Source of the DNA: Candidatus Nitrososphaera gargensis Ga9.2
GTDB lineage: Archaea; Thermoproteota; Nitrososphaeria; Nitrososphaerales; Nitrososphaeraceae
Reading direction: 5' to 3'
NCBI RefSeq assembly: GCF_000303155.1
Contig: NC_018719.1
Location: forward strand, 744,001 to 808,000
DNA length: 64,000 nt
Shown: positions 27,239 to 35,686 of the stretch, one piece after another
Numbering within the stretch: position 1 is the stretch's first letter
Layout of the letters: each line of letters starts with the position of its first letter
Position numbers and translations under genes: made by a program
Notes under the pieces: model-generated
Database searches by the model: none
The model's input: only the letters and a program-made list of their open reading frames with translations
Told to the model about the DNA's origin: nothing

Positions 27239-29437
27239 CTAGAACAACTTTTCATTCATCATTTTTATAGGCAAAACAAAGCTAAATGTCGCCCCTTTTC
27301 CTCCTTCATTATTCTTTGCACTTATCCTACCGCCATGGGCTTCAACAATGTTTTTGCATATATACAAACCCAAACCTGTGCCTTTTTCAGATTTGGAAGT
27401 AAATTTGGTGAACAACTTTGGCAGAATCTCCGGGTCGATGCCACTGCCACTATCTTTGACAGATACAGTCAGCAGCTGGCTACTATCATCATTCCTATCT
27501 GCAGTTATTGAAATAGTGCCCTTCTCTGTAAATTTGATAGCATTGTCTAGCAGATTCCAGATTACTTCTGCAATCCTGTCTTTATCTGCCCTAAGCATGA
27601 TATTATTATTGGATGGTCTGTACTCTATCTTTACCTCTTTGCCTTCCGTCTGCCTTTTAGCATCCTGTACGAGAGGCAGTATCGCATCATTCAAGTTAAA
27701 CTCACGTATGTTCAGGCGCAGCTGGCCAGTTTCGATCCTTGCAATTTCAAGTATGTCTGAAGATAGCCTCTCAAGCCTTCTGGCGTTGCGTATAAGCAAG
27801 GCAAGCTCATCCTTTGTAATTTCGCCTCTTTCCTTTGTCTCGTCAGAGAACTGGGATTCAAGTAAATCTGCTATCCCTAAAATAGGTTGAATTGGTGTCC
27901 TAAGTTCATGTGCTGCGATATTGATAAACTCACTTTGCGCCCTCTCCTGCATCCTCATCATCTCATACAGCTCTGCCTGCCTCCATAGGTTTTGAATAAT
28001 TGCCGCATAGGAAAGCACAATTGATTTGCTGCTAGAATATGCTGTAACACCTACTGCATCAAAAGAGTTGTCGGCAGTATCATCTTTGAGTTCAAATAGC
28101 ATGCAGTGCTTCCTGTCAACTACAAGGATGGTAATCTTGGTTTCTAGACTCTTGTCAGTACTTCTAAATTCGGCCTGCGGCACAGCCCTCTTTACTTGCT
28201 TTATCGTTTCTTCAACCTGTTCGTCTTCTGGAAGTAGAACTTTCACTTTTGCACCGCCCTTTAGTGCCCTCATTACAACCTGCAGCGCTCCTGTCGCCGC
28301 TTGCCTTCTGAATGCATTTGTGGTTGAAAAGAGCAGCAACACTTCTTCCTTTGCAGATGCTACAAGACTCCAAGCCTTGTCGAGCGCCTGCTCAGAATTA
28401 TTGATTATATCAATATGTGCCTCTATATGACCCTGTTCCATCTGCCTTATCCTGTTTGCAGCATCAACACCGTTTCTCCAAAGCTCCTCAAAAATGAGCC
28501 TAAAATGGTTGACATAGAGCGGCTCCGTGCTGGTCAGAAGGCTCTGCGCAGGTAAGCCGGCGGGCATTTGCTCTATCGTTGCGTTGAGCATTTTGTCACT
28601 AACTGCAAAATTTACAGGAATCAGGTTCTGGACGTGTCTTATCTGGATGCCTGCGTCTGCAAATATTTTCACAATTTCAAGATCTTCTTTTTGTATAGTT
28701 GTCACCAATCTTATCCCCCTGTGCTTTCCATCTGCGTGTCTCTTCAACACCTGAAGGATATCTGCGAAGAATTCAGAGTGAAATAGCCTCATACCATTGG
28801 GCACTGTGCAAATCAATAGTTCATTTGATATTTCCATGCTCTTGATTATTCTATTGTGTATCTCGTCTGGCTGGTCTAGTACTTTAGTTTCTATTGGCAA
28901 TATGCCTTCTTCAATCTCCTTTACCTTCTGCTCAGCCGGCATTGCTTTCTTCCAAAGTGTTTCAAAGAAGTATTGATTTTGCTCTACAATCTCAGGCACG
29001 TTGCTGTAAATGACTTTTGGAATTGGCTTTTCTTTTTGCATGATGGTAGTAGCCATATAGCTTGTTTCGCTCACTGCAAAGTTGCCCTTGATGCCATCCA
29101 GATGGCGAAGCTCAACCACGTTCATCAGCTGCTTGCAGTATGGCAGGTTCTCCTTCGTTATCTCTGTAAGATAGCGTAGTTTGATGCCCCTTTTTACTAC
29201 TGTGTTATTGAGGATGTCTCGGTATTCCTTTATTTCAAGCGTCAAGGATGGAGCATTAGATTCAAGACAGAGACATGCAGTTTTTCTGACGTTAGAAAAG
29301 AAATTCTGTATGATGCGGACAGAGTTCTCGATGCCGTATTGCACTTCTACCTTTTCGGTCTGTCGCGGATTATTATTGTAGGTGTTCTGTTCCTCCCTTC
29401 TGAAGCCATTATCTGCATAACCCAAGAAAATTTTCAA
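27239..29437 (-). CDS. Cytoplasmic histidine kinase with three tandem sensor repeats
   Basis: 732 residues, no membrane segment. Three related modules of about 145 residues (roughly 32-175, 190-335, 345-487) precede the kinase. The first has LRYLTEITKENLPYCKQLMN and ELRHLDGIKGNFAVS; the second IRLVTTIQKEDLEIVKIFAD, IRHVQNLIPVNFAVS and FEELWRNG. HisKA carries His510 in FINIAAHELRTP, followed by HATPase with WNLLDNAIKF, DSGSGID and GTGLGLY. Modules resemble the sensor part of TrmB-like proteins and many Nitrososphaera kinases. A stand-alone module is encoded next door (29934-30647). Ligand unknown; no adjacent receiver. Confidence 0.92.
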   Translation of the reverse strand: MKIFLGYADNGFRREEQNTYNNNPRQTEKVEVQYGIENSVRIIQNFFSNVRKTACLCLESNAPSLTLEIKEYRDILNNTVVKRGIKLRYLTEITKENLPYCKQLMNVVELRHLDGIKGNFAVSETSYMATTIMQKEKPIPKVIYSNVPEIVEQNQYFFETLWKKAMPAEQKVKEIEEGILPIETKVLDQPDEIHNRIIKSMEISNELLICTVPNGMRLFHSEFFADILQVLKRHADGKHRGIRLVTTIQKEDLEIVKIFADAGIQIRHVQNLIPVNFAVSDKMLNATIEQMPAGLPAQSLLTSTEPLYVNHFRLIFEELWRNGVDAANRIRQMEQGHIEAHIDIINNSEQALDKAWSLVASAKEEVLLLFSTTNAFRRQAATGALQVVMRALKGGAKVKVLLPEDEQVEETIKQVKRAVPQAEFRSTDKSLETKITILVVDRKHCMLFELKDDTADNSFDAVGVTAYSSSKSIVLSYAAIIQNLWRQAELYEMMRMQERAQSEFINIAAHELRTPIQPILGIADLLESQFSDETKERGEITKDELALLIRNARRLERLSSDILEIARIETGQLRLNIREFNLNDAILPLVQDAKRQTEGKEVKIEYRPSNNNIMLRADKDRIAEVIWNLLDNAIKFTEKGTISITADRNDDSSQLLTVSVKDSGSGIDPEILPKLFTKFTSKSEKGTGLGLYICKNIVEAHGGRISAKNNEGGKGATFSFVLPIKMMNEKLF

Positions 29438-29933
29438 AAAATAGCGGCTATACTCACATTTAAAATCATGCGAAAGAATGTTCTAGAACACATCATTTCA
29501 ATTGTCGGCCGGCCGGAAGCACTGCATTATAAACAACGCCGCATGAAAACTCTTTTCTTCTTGTTCATAACCTGTCAACAGACCAGAACACTCGTCGGGA
29601 CTGTGCATCCCAAGTCCGTCTAGCCCAACAACAATTTTATCTGATCTGTTATTCAGATGTATAATATAATACAATACTGGTTGCAGAATTATTTTTTAGC
29701 ATTTGGCTACGTTAGTAGCTCCGTGCCGAGGTTTCCGTGCTTAAAGCGCTTCCAAAAGTGAACCAAAGCAAAACAATAAGGAGGTCAAGAAGATTTCTTC
29801 TGCTCAAATGGTGGTGGGCCTAATATAGGGGGCTTGATGTTGTGTCATAGTGCAGACCCGAGCCTCAAAAGGAACTGTGTAATTTATGATATACACGCAT
29901 AAATACAAATACATTAGATTACATTCCCAATTG
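29438..29933. other. Intergenic, weak coding signals only
   Basis: On the minus strand about 29505-29665 reads KIVVGLDGLGMHSPDECSGL, LTGYEQEEKSFHAALF with no ATG upstream (TTG possible), and around 29790-29840 a short IKPPILGPPPFEQKK. Neither can be called a gene from sequence alone. TATA-like AT runs lie at 29655-29675 and 29885-29905. Confidence 0.35.
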
Positions 29934-30647
29934 CTAAATCGGGAACTCTTTCATCTCCTTGTGACCTGTACTTACTTTGTGCTCTTCTGAATCTTCCATA
30001 TAGACAAATACCGATCCGCAGCGGGCGCAAACATAGAATCTATCAATTACTTTACTCCTTCTTTTTCTGCCGTGCTCCGAAATCTGATCAGGATCAAGTT
30101 CAGGTTCATGTCTGATGCCGTAATCAATATCCTCTGATTCTAACTCTAATTCCCTAATTCTCGCTTCTGCAGGTACTGAATGATGCCAGAGTGTTTCAAA
30201 CATGCACCGCAGCTGATTTAGCATCTTCTCATCGCTACTGTGGATACCCTCTGTTAGTGGCTTTGCTTGTGAAATATCAGGAGCGGCCATGAATTCCTTA
30301 TCACTGAGGATAAAGTTTCCCCTGATACCATCCAAATGACGCAGCTCGTCTACCATATTCATCTGCCTTTTGCAATATGCAAGGTTATCTTTTGTAATGT
30401 CTGTAATGTATCGTAATTTCACCCCTCTTGCTCTAGCAGCTCGCTTTGGAGCCTGCAGTTGCTCCTCATCTGTTGTTAACGTAAGCACATATGAATTCAG
30501 GCATGCAAGCACTTGAAACCTTGCATTGTCAAAAAACCTAGCCAAGCTACCATACACTTGTTCTTGATCGCATAGTTGCTTTACATACTGCTGCCGTCCT
30601 GCCGTCCTCTTACGTTTCAACTTCAGATCAACCCTTGCAAAAATCAC
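29934..30647 (-). CDS. Stand-alone sensor module joined to a C-terminal zinc finger
   Basis: 237 residues. Residues about 25-170 match the first module of the kinase at 27239-29437: VKLRYITDITKDNLAYCKRQ, then ELRHLDGIRGNFILSDKEFM and FETLWHHSVPAEARI. A charged linker leads to a C2H2-like finger FYVCARCGSVFVYMEDSEEH...STGH. Reading: a soluble sensor or decoy module coupled to a nucleic-acid or protein-binding finger instead of a kinase. It reads in the same direction as the kinase about 500 bases away. Function unproven. Confidence 0.75.
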   Translation of the reverse strand: MIFARVDLKLKRKRTAGRQQYVKQLCDQEQVYGSLARFFDNARFQVLACLNSYVLTLTTDEEQLQAPKRAARARGVKLRYITDITKDNLAYCKRQMNMVDELRHLDGIRGNFILSDKEFMAAPDISQAKPLTEGIHSSDEKMLNQLRCMFETLWHHSVPAEARIRELELESEDIDYGIRHEPELDPDQISEHGRKRRSKVIDRFYVCARCGSVFVYMEDSEEHKVSTGHKEMKEFPI

Positions 30648-30878
30648 TTATAATCTTAGATCATTTTTTGCTATTGGTACCCGTTTGGTTCCGTCGCTTA
30701 TATGCCATCTTCTGTCTAAATTATTTAGAATCGATCCGGGCTCCATTGCATTATCTATGAGATACTGTATACTCAACAACTTTTGGAGGAATTTCCCTAT
30801 AGGCTTTTATTGGTGCTGGTGTTCTAGATGGGAATAAAAAATGTCTTAATTAGCGACAAGCGGCTCGGCGGGTTTGAC

Positions 30879-31130
30879 TTATTCTTTTTCTATAGCCAAT
30901 GGTATTTTCGCCAGCAGAGACTTGCCATGTATCATTTTTTCCCGCAGTTTGGCTTTGTATTTCAAATTGCGGGGTTTTGTTCTCAGCCTATATCCACAAC
31001 ACGGGCACCAAAGACCGTCCCATTTGATGAATATCTCGCATACCTGACAGCGTTTCTGTCCTGTCGAATATCTGCCCGCATTAGTTGGTTTTGGTGCTCT
31101 ATGACGAACACAGATGCCTTTGCATGTCAA
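30879..31130 (-). CDS. Small zinc-ribbon protein
   Basis: 83 residues. MTCKGICVRHRAPKPTNAGR, KRCQVCEIFIKWDGLWCPCC and YRLRTKPRNLKYKAKLR show a four-Cys site (CQVC, CPCC) plus an N-terminal Cys pair and a basic tail. Closely similar proteins are, from memory, common and multi-copy in Nitrososphaera genomes; role unknown, probably nucleic-acid or protein binding. ATG start, monocistronic. Confidence 0.8.
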   Translation of the reverse strand: MTCKGICVRHRAPKPTNAGRYSTGQKRCQVCEIFIKWDGLWCPCCGYRLRTKPRNLKYKAKLREKMIHGKSLLAKIPLAIEKE

Positions 31131-31308
31131 TTCTAGATCGCCTCCTTAGAGGAACTATGCATTAGCTAAGCCGGTTTTACTAATTATTATATTAACTTTT
31201 ATAAAATTTTCCTTTCAAGTTCCACCTTCGAATATTGTGGCGATAAAGCAAAAAGCTCGCAAATAGCGGCTTTGTAATAAGGGATATTGTGCATGTACGA
31301 ATTATCAT

Positions 31309-31443
31309 ATGCCTGTGGAAAAAGTTTATCATAAAGCCAAAGGGGAAATAATCAAATACACGTGCGACTTTTGCAATGCAGAATACGACAACCAAAAGGA
31401 CCTGTTTGAACACGCCAACTTCGTTCATAAAATGAAGCAATAG
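31309..31443 (+). CDS. 44-residue C2H2 zinc-finger protein
   Basis: Reads MPVEKVYHKAKGEIIKYTCD, then FCNAEYDNQKDLFEHANFVH and KMKQ. CxxC, 12 residues, H-x4-H is a complete single finger with basic flanks. Diverges from the gene at 30879-31130. Role unknown. Confidence 0.7.
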   Translation: MPVEKVYHKAKGEIIKYTCDFCNAEYDNQKDLFEHANFVHKMKQ

Positions 31444-31666
31444 GATTTTGCATAGAGCCATCGCTAAGAAGGCAGTCGTCTTATTCACGCCAGTACCTGC
31501 ATGCCTATTATTGGTGCAAAACCTGAACAAAACATTATAATTCATTCTCATGAACCTAAAATGAAGGTCCCATCATGAACCCCTGAGGCTGGGATGGTGA
31601 AATGCCGTAGCAAAAATCATCATCATTTCGATTGCACAAAGAGAAAGGGTTACAATGACATCATAC
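31444..31666. other. Intergenic, no gene recognised
   Basis: A leftward frame (31192-31551) overlaps the zinc-finger gene but is Phe/Leu/Cys-rich and looks like an antisense shadow. Duplicated sequence starts at 31667. Confidence 0.5.
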
Positions 31667-32295
31667 CTACCGGCGATTCAGAGCCATCATTGTATATATG
31701 GCAGCGATAGAAGAAGCGCCCAATTGAGAATAAACAGCAAGACAGCTATTCCTCTTCTTTCTGAAAAGATTATTGTTCTTAAGAGAATGAGGATAAGGAG
31801 GAGGAGGGGAAGAAAGAAGAAGGAAGACAACAACGACGACGACTGATAATAATAATATCCAAGACGAAGAGTAAAAATATTTCACTCTTCAAGTTAGCTG
31901 CTAGCTATAACTGTCACTTCCTCTTGGACATGCCTCTTTTCTTTCTCTTGGTAGTGGCAGAAGATGCTCTTTTCATGCCTCCTCCTCCTGCTACTCTTTT
32001 TTGCTTGGCAATCTTTTGGAAGCCTTTTGCCTGTGCTTTTTCAAGCGCCGCAACTTGATGCTGAATTTGTGTAATTTGTCTTTGAGAGTCTCTGATGGCG
32101 GATTGCAACAGTCTTACCTGCTCTGTTGCTTTACCTATGCTCTTTTCAATGCTTGCCAGTGTTTTTAAGCTCTTTTGAATTTGGGTGATCAGATCCTGCT
32201 GACGCTTTGCCCGCCTAAGTACCTGAAGGAGTAAAGTGTGCTCAGGCGACATCGTTGTAGTAGTAGTAGTTGCTGCTGCGGCCGCTTCTGTTGTT
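31667..32295. repeat. About 620-bp duplicated segment, copy B
   Basis: Near-identical to 10069 to about 10690, including about 240 non-coding bases past the gene's stop. The copies differ by a few substitutions and by whole-triplet length changes (AAC/GAC, AGG, ATA, TAG runs). Confidence 0.9.
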
Positions 32296-32462
32296 GCTTC
32301 TTGCTGCTGTTCTTCTCTTACGCCTAGAACTCCTGCTTGCATAGATCCTTGTTCTACTTCTGTTTTAGTCTCTTCTCCCTTATTCATTTCATCAGCTGTA
32401 GTAGCACTTTCTATACTCTTATCTTCACTTTCACTTATTTCGTTATCTGCTGTTTGAGTCAA
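31914..32462 (-). CDS. Coiled-coil protein with Lys/Arg-rich tail, second copy
   Basis: 182 residues. Residues about 70-182 (TTTTTMSPEHTLLLQVLRRA onward) are almost the same as in the protein at 10308-10844: one long coiled coil and the basic tail ending KRKKRGMSKRK. The first 65 residues differ in sequence but keep the acidic, Glu/Thr/Gln-rich character (ESEDKSIESATTADEMNKGE). This pattern points to a conserved coil and tail with a freely varying acidic arm. Function unknown. Confidence 0.8.
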   Translation of the reverse strand: MTQTADNEISESEDKSIESATTADEMNKGEETKTEVEQGSMQAGVLGVREEQQQEATTEAAAAATTTTTTMSPEHTLLLQVLRRAKRQQDLITQIQKSLKTLASIEKSIGKATEQVRLLQSAIRDSQRQITQIQHQVAALEKAQAKGFQKIAKQKRVAGGGGMKRASSATTKRKKRGMSKRK

Positions 32463-32945
32463 ACGCTATATCTCTTCCTCCGGTACATCAGAACATGTCC
32501 GAAAGGTGGCTAAAAACATTTTTGCTTACTGGTTATTGCACACCAATGCCAAGCTACAGGAAGACAGAGATCGCTATTTGGGCGAACCCATACATACTGA
32601 CAATTTTGAACAATAAAAACTGAGTTCATAAAGTGTCACTGAATAGAAGACTACTGCTAACCAGACCAAGGAAGGTGTCAATAGCGCCTATCCGATACCT
32701 GACGATATGGGGTCAGGTCTGCTATAGCACATATTATACAATATAGGAAGGCGAGAGTGCTTCACAACAAAAGGGATCGGCATTTCCAAGGAGTTATACC
32801 TTCCACAAACTCCATATTCTGATGTTGTTTCTCCTGTCAGCGCACTCCCAGATTACATATGCATGCATGGGTGCATGCCTTGTTAACTAACCTTTGCTTT
32901 TACTGACTGAACTTTCTCTTCCATTGTATTTGGCTTGTCAAGCCT
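32463..32945. other. Intergenic, no gene recognised
   Basis: Contains a short stem ACCTGAC-loop-GTCAGGT near 32697-32718 and a TATA-like ACATATTATACAATATAGG at about 32729-32747. No coding frame with a recognisable pattern. Confidence 0.45.
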
Positions 32946-33211
32946 CTAGTCAATACATATTGTTGATGTTATGCGCTTTGCTCCCGCAGCAGATCTGGTC
33001 GAATTATGGGCAAGGTGGTTGCCTGCACGATGTCATCAATATTATCTGATTCAATCTGAGTGCTCATTGGGGTAAGTGTTACTTTCTTCAAGTTCTGAAT
33101 ATTGCGGATTGCATCATAGGCTGCAGCTGTTTCTTTACCTATGCTAGTATCGGAAGTGCCAATAGGCTCTATGCTGATTTCAGCGTCAACTACAGGCAGG
33201 TTGTTGTTCAT
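32946..33211 (-). pseudogene. MTH1187/YkoF-type thiamine-binding protein, frameshifted
   Basis: From 33211: VVDAEISIEPIGTSDTSIGK, then AAAYDAIRNIQNLKKVTLTP, MSTQIESDNIDDIVQATT. This is the first three quarters of the small (about 100-residue) MTH1187/DUF77 family, including the PIGT and PMSTxIE motifs. Continuing in the same frame gives PIIRPDLLREQSA and a stop at 32969; shifting one base near 33003 instead gives AHNSTRSAAGAKRITSTICI, which fits the family's C-terminus, and stops at 32946. Family members bind thiamine or related pyrimidines in the cytoplasm. Confidence 0.6.
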
Positions 33212-33526
33212 ATGCGAGCTTCTACCTACCTGTCAGTATGGCGAATTTGATAATTAAGAATATCCTGAGTAGTAGTGAGAAAAAGCACTTCCTCTGAATA
33301 TATGCCTAACAAATATGAAGCGAGTTTTTGGTTCATGTTTTTGCTGCATTGTTACGCTCCTGTATTTTTGGGCTGTAAATATCATATTAGGCTTCGAGAG
33401 ATTCAACGATGCACTTCGACTTATGCATGATTGCTCGTGCATCTTGAAAACTATAATTTTAAGAGTTTATCTTAACCAAATAGTAGTGCAGGTGAGCGGC
33501 CTGCAACAGGTTAAGAAGATGTTATT
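33212..33526. other. Intergenic, no gene recognised
   Basis: Frames on both strands are Cys/Phe/Ile-rich without pattern. No repeat or hairpin stands out. Confidence 0.45.
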
Positions 33527-34090
33527 TTATGATTCATACTTTGCTCGCAATTTCCGCATTGACTCGACCAGCTGCTTTAGCTGCCTGTGAGTTGGATTCA
33601 TTTCTTCCCTGATCTTCTTTGCATTGCCGCCTAATCTTTCAATCTCTTCATAAAGTGCCTTGTCTTCTACTACCTCTACTAGTGTACGTGGAGATACAGG
33701 CTTTTGGAATACTTCAATATCTGCTTTGAGCTGCCGCACAGGTTTTTCTACAAACTCTTTGACATAAGCAGAAACAAAAATAATTCTCTGCTCTGGTGCC
33801 AATTTCAATATATCAGCTGCAACCATCAAACCATCTTTCTTTGGCATCCTATAATCCAAGATCACTGCATCGAATGGTGGTCGGTTGATGTCGGTGCCTC
33901 TACAACATATTTCCTCGCTCGCTCTTGTCTCTTCCTTTTGGCGTAAGCATTTCTGCCAATAGGCCATGCGGTATAATTCAATGCACCGTTCTCCGTCAGC
34001 TACGGTAAGAATCTGGTGGCCTTGGCTCTGCAACTGAATGGAATATATCCGTGATATATCGTGCTCATCTTCCGCAAGGAGAACAAGCAT
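33527..34090 (-). CDS. Single-domain response regulator with C-terminal helix
   Basis: 187 residues. Receiver fold: acidic pair in LLAEDEHD, phospho-acceptor Asp in AVILDYRMPKKDG, Ser in IIFVSAYVKEF and Lys in IEVFQKPVSP. A 20-residue insertion (WQKCLRQKEETRASEEICC) lies between alpha-2 and the phosphorylation strand. The last 45 residues are charged and helical (ALYEEIERLGGNAKKIREEM). There is no DNA-binding domain, so output is probably through protein contact. No kinase is adjacent; the two kinases in this window are candidate partners. Confidence 0.9.
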   Translation of the reverse strand: MLVLLAEDEHDISRIYSIQLQSQGHQILTVADGERCIELYRMAYWQKCLRQKEETRASEEICCRGTDINRPPFDAVILDYRMPKKDGLMVAADILKLAPEQRIIFVSAYVKEFVEKPVRQLKADIEVFQKPVSPRTLVEVVEDKALYEEIERLGGNAKKIREEMNPTHRQLKQLVESMRKLRAKYES

Positions 34091-34604
34091 ATGTTAATAA
34101 TGTCTTGGCGGCTTGTTTCTAAAGTAGTTTTCTAGGCAAAGCACATGGGGCCAACAGATTGAAATTGTCTAATAATAATACTTTGTTATAAGCGCGTAAT
34201 AATTGGATAATAATTCTACTAATGGCGAATCCAGAACAACTGGAAAGAAAGAACCATATTTGTAATTGTGCTGATAATAATAATGTCGGAGGGTATTGGA
34301 GAAGGATAAGAAAAGTGATGATTTGTTCTACAATCGGTGTAATTCCTTTGCGATGAATCACAGCAGAATAATTCAAGAATATCATCCTGCGAATGAAATA
34401 TCCTTTGCAGTCTTTTATCGTGAATTTTCTTTTTCATAACTATGAGGATGTTTTATAGTTTTGATGATAGTATATTCTAGAAAATAGTTTCTGTTATACT
34501 TTTAAGTAAATTCTGCTGAAACTAAATATCAAAAGAAGGAGTAGAAAGCTCACCTGACGCCAAAAATAGAGAAAAACAGAATTACAAACTTAGATCATGT
34601 TCTA
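34091..34604. other. Intergenic with a doubtful small leftward frame
   Basis: A leftward frame from 34437 begins MKKKIHDKRLQRIFHSQDDI but loses protein-like character after about 25 residues; it may be a decayed gene. AT-rich sequence at 34460-34500 could hold a promoter. Confidence 0.35.
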
Positions 34605-34853
34605 GTGCCGACTGACGTGTGGAGCAGAGTTTTGGAATCAACTTTGAATCTACTTATGCCTAAAATCAAGCAGCAAATAATTGAGGACATGACAAAAGCA
34701 GGATTAAGGTTGGACGACAAGACCGCCTATTATTCTCTTGCACAAATTCGAGATTATCTGCATTTGATTTTTGGCGAGGATGTGGCGGAATTGCTTGCAG
34801 ATGTACTGAGAAATACTCTTGAGAAGACGCGCCAGTTTGAAAAACATGACTGA
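34605..34853 (+). CDS. Small helical protein, possibly NitrOD5-like
   Basis: 82 residues from GTG 34605. VLESTLNLLMPKIKQQIIED, LAQIRDYLHLIFGEDVAELL, VLRNTLEKTRQ. The plan (helices, then a FGEDVAELL segment and a final helix) resembles the small NitrOD5-type output domains known from Nitrososphaerota signalling proteins and the protein at 54076-54345. Assignment is tentative. Upstream AT-rich sequence may hold a promoter. Confidence 0.5.
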   Translation: MPTDVWSRVLESTLNLLMPKIKQQIIEDMTKAGLRLDDKTAYYSLAQIRDYLHLIFGEDVAELLADVLRNTLEKTRQFEKHD

Positions 34854-35197
34854 AGTGCTTCAATCAATCCTAAATAACAAATGTGGATATAGACATTGGC
34901 TTAATAATTGAAAAACAAGAATCTCTAGATATCTGACAATAATCATTACACGTCCTTTACTAATCTACGAATTATTCGACCAAGGCAGGAAGGACAGCAC
35001 GGACTACCATTGAATTCAGACATCCTCTGCTTGGGTCTCTTTGTACTGCAGAAGCTGCAGACAGTAACAGTAAGTGACATTGTATATAGTATTTACTTAC
35101 TGATTTTGCTATGAGGTAAACTAGCACATGTATGAAAAAGTGACACACCCATAGTATATACAATAGTCTCACAGTTGATCAATGTTACCATGGACTG
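34854..35197. other. Intergenic, no gene recognised
   Basis: No convincing frame on either strand; a GAAGCTGC/GCAGAAGC imperfect repeat near 35046-35060 is the only local structure seen. Confidence 0.4.
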
Positions 35198-35410
35198 TCA
35201 AAGTTTGGCATCTCTCAAGTAGCGTGTGGCCTTTGGCAGTGAGCCAGTACGACCATCATATGTGAGCAAACCATCTCCTATTAGGATAGCGAGGTATTCC
35301 TTCACTTGAGTAAATGAGAGATATGTAAGGTACGTTTACTGTAATCTGTTGTATTGTTTCGCGATGGTAAGAATGCTATATACCATCTCCGTTCCTATTC
35401 GGTGTCCCAT
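35198..35410 (-). pseudogene. Winged-helix regulator with an internal stop
   Basis: From ATG 35410: MGHRIGTEMVYSILTIAKQY NRLQ, then TAA at 35336-35338, and in the same frame TYLTYLSFTQVKEYLAILIG, DGLLTYDGRTGSLPKATRYL. The SFTQVKEYLxxLxxxGLLxYD order is that of the archaeal single winged-helix family common in Nitrososphaerota. A short segment around the stop also seems missing. The gene is dead or makes only the second half. Confidence 0.65.
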
Positions 35411-35500
35411 ATTGTGCTGGCATTTAAAATACCCTATTGATTTAAGGTTGAATGATGAAACATTTTTTATTCTGCTGTATAAGTAAATTGGCAAAATCGC

Positions 35501-35672
35501 GAATATTCTGCACAACAGGAAATTGATCGCTGCCTTGGCAAAAGTTCCATTAATGAGACATGTGAAGACGCCTTGGCACTGTTAATTAATCGATATGTGT
35601 GCCGACAGCTCCGCATATGTGACGGCTTGTGATGATCCAATGCCCTGCAGAGCGATCAATCTGAAGAATTAG
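35501..35672 (+). pseudogene. C-terminal remnant of a Cys-rich secreted protein (relative of 53581-53991)
   Basis: Reads EYSAQQEIDRCLGKSSINET CEDALALLIN, shifts one frame, then DMCADSSAYVTACDDPMPCR and INLKN. The intact relative has SAQVEVNRCLGDSQNKEMC, CTDSSMYVAACDDPRLANY and TNLKN. The N-terminal half with the signal peptide is missing. Confidence 0.8.
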
Positions 35673-35686
35673 GGACCATTTCATAT

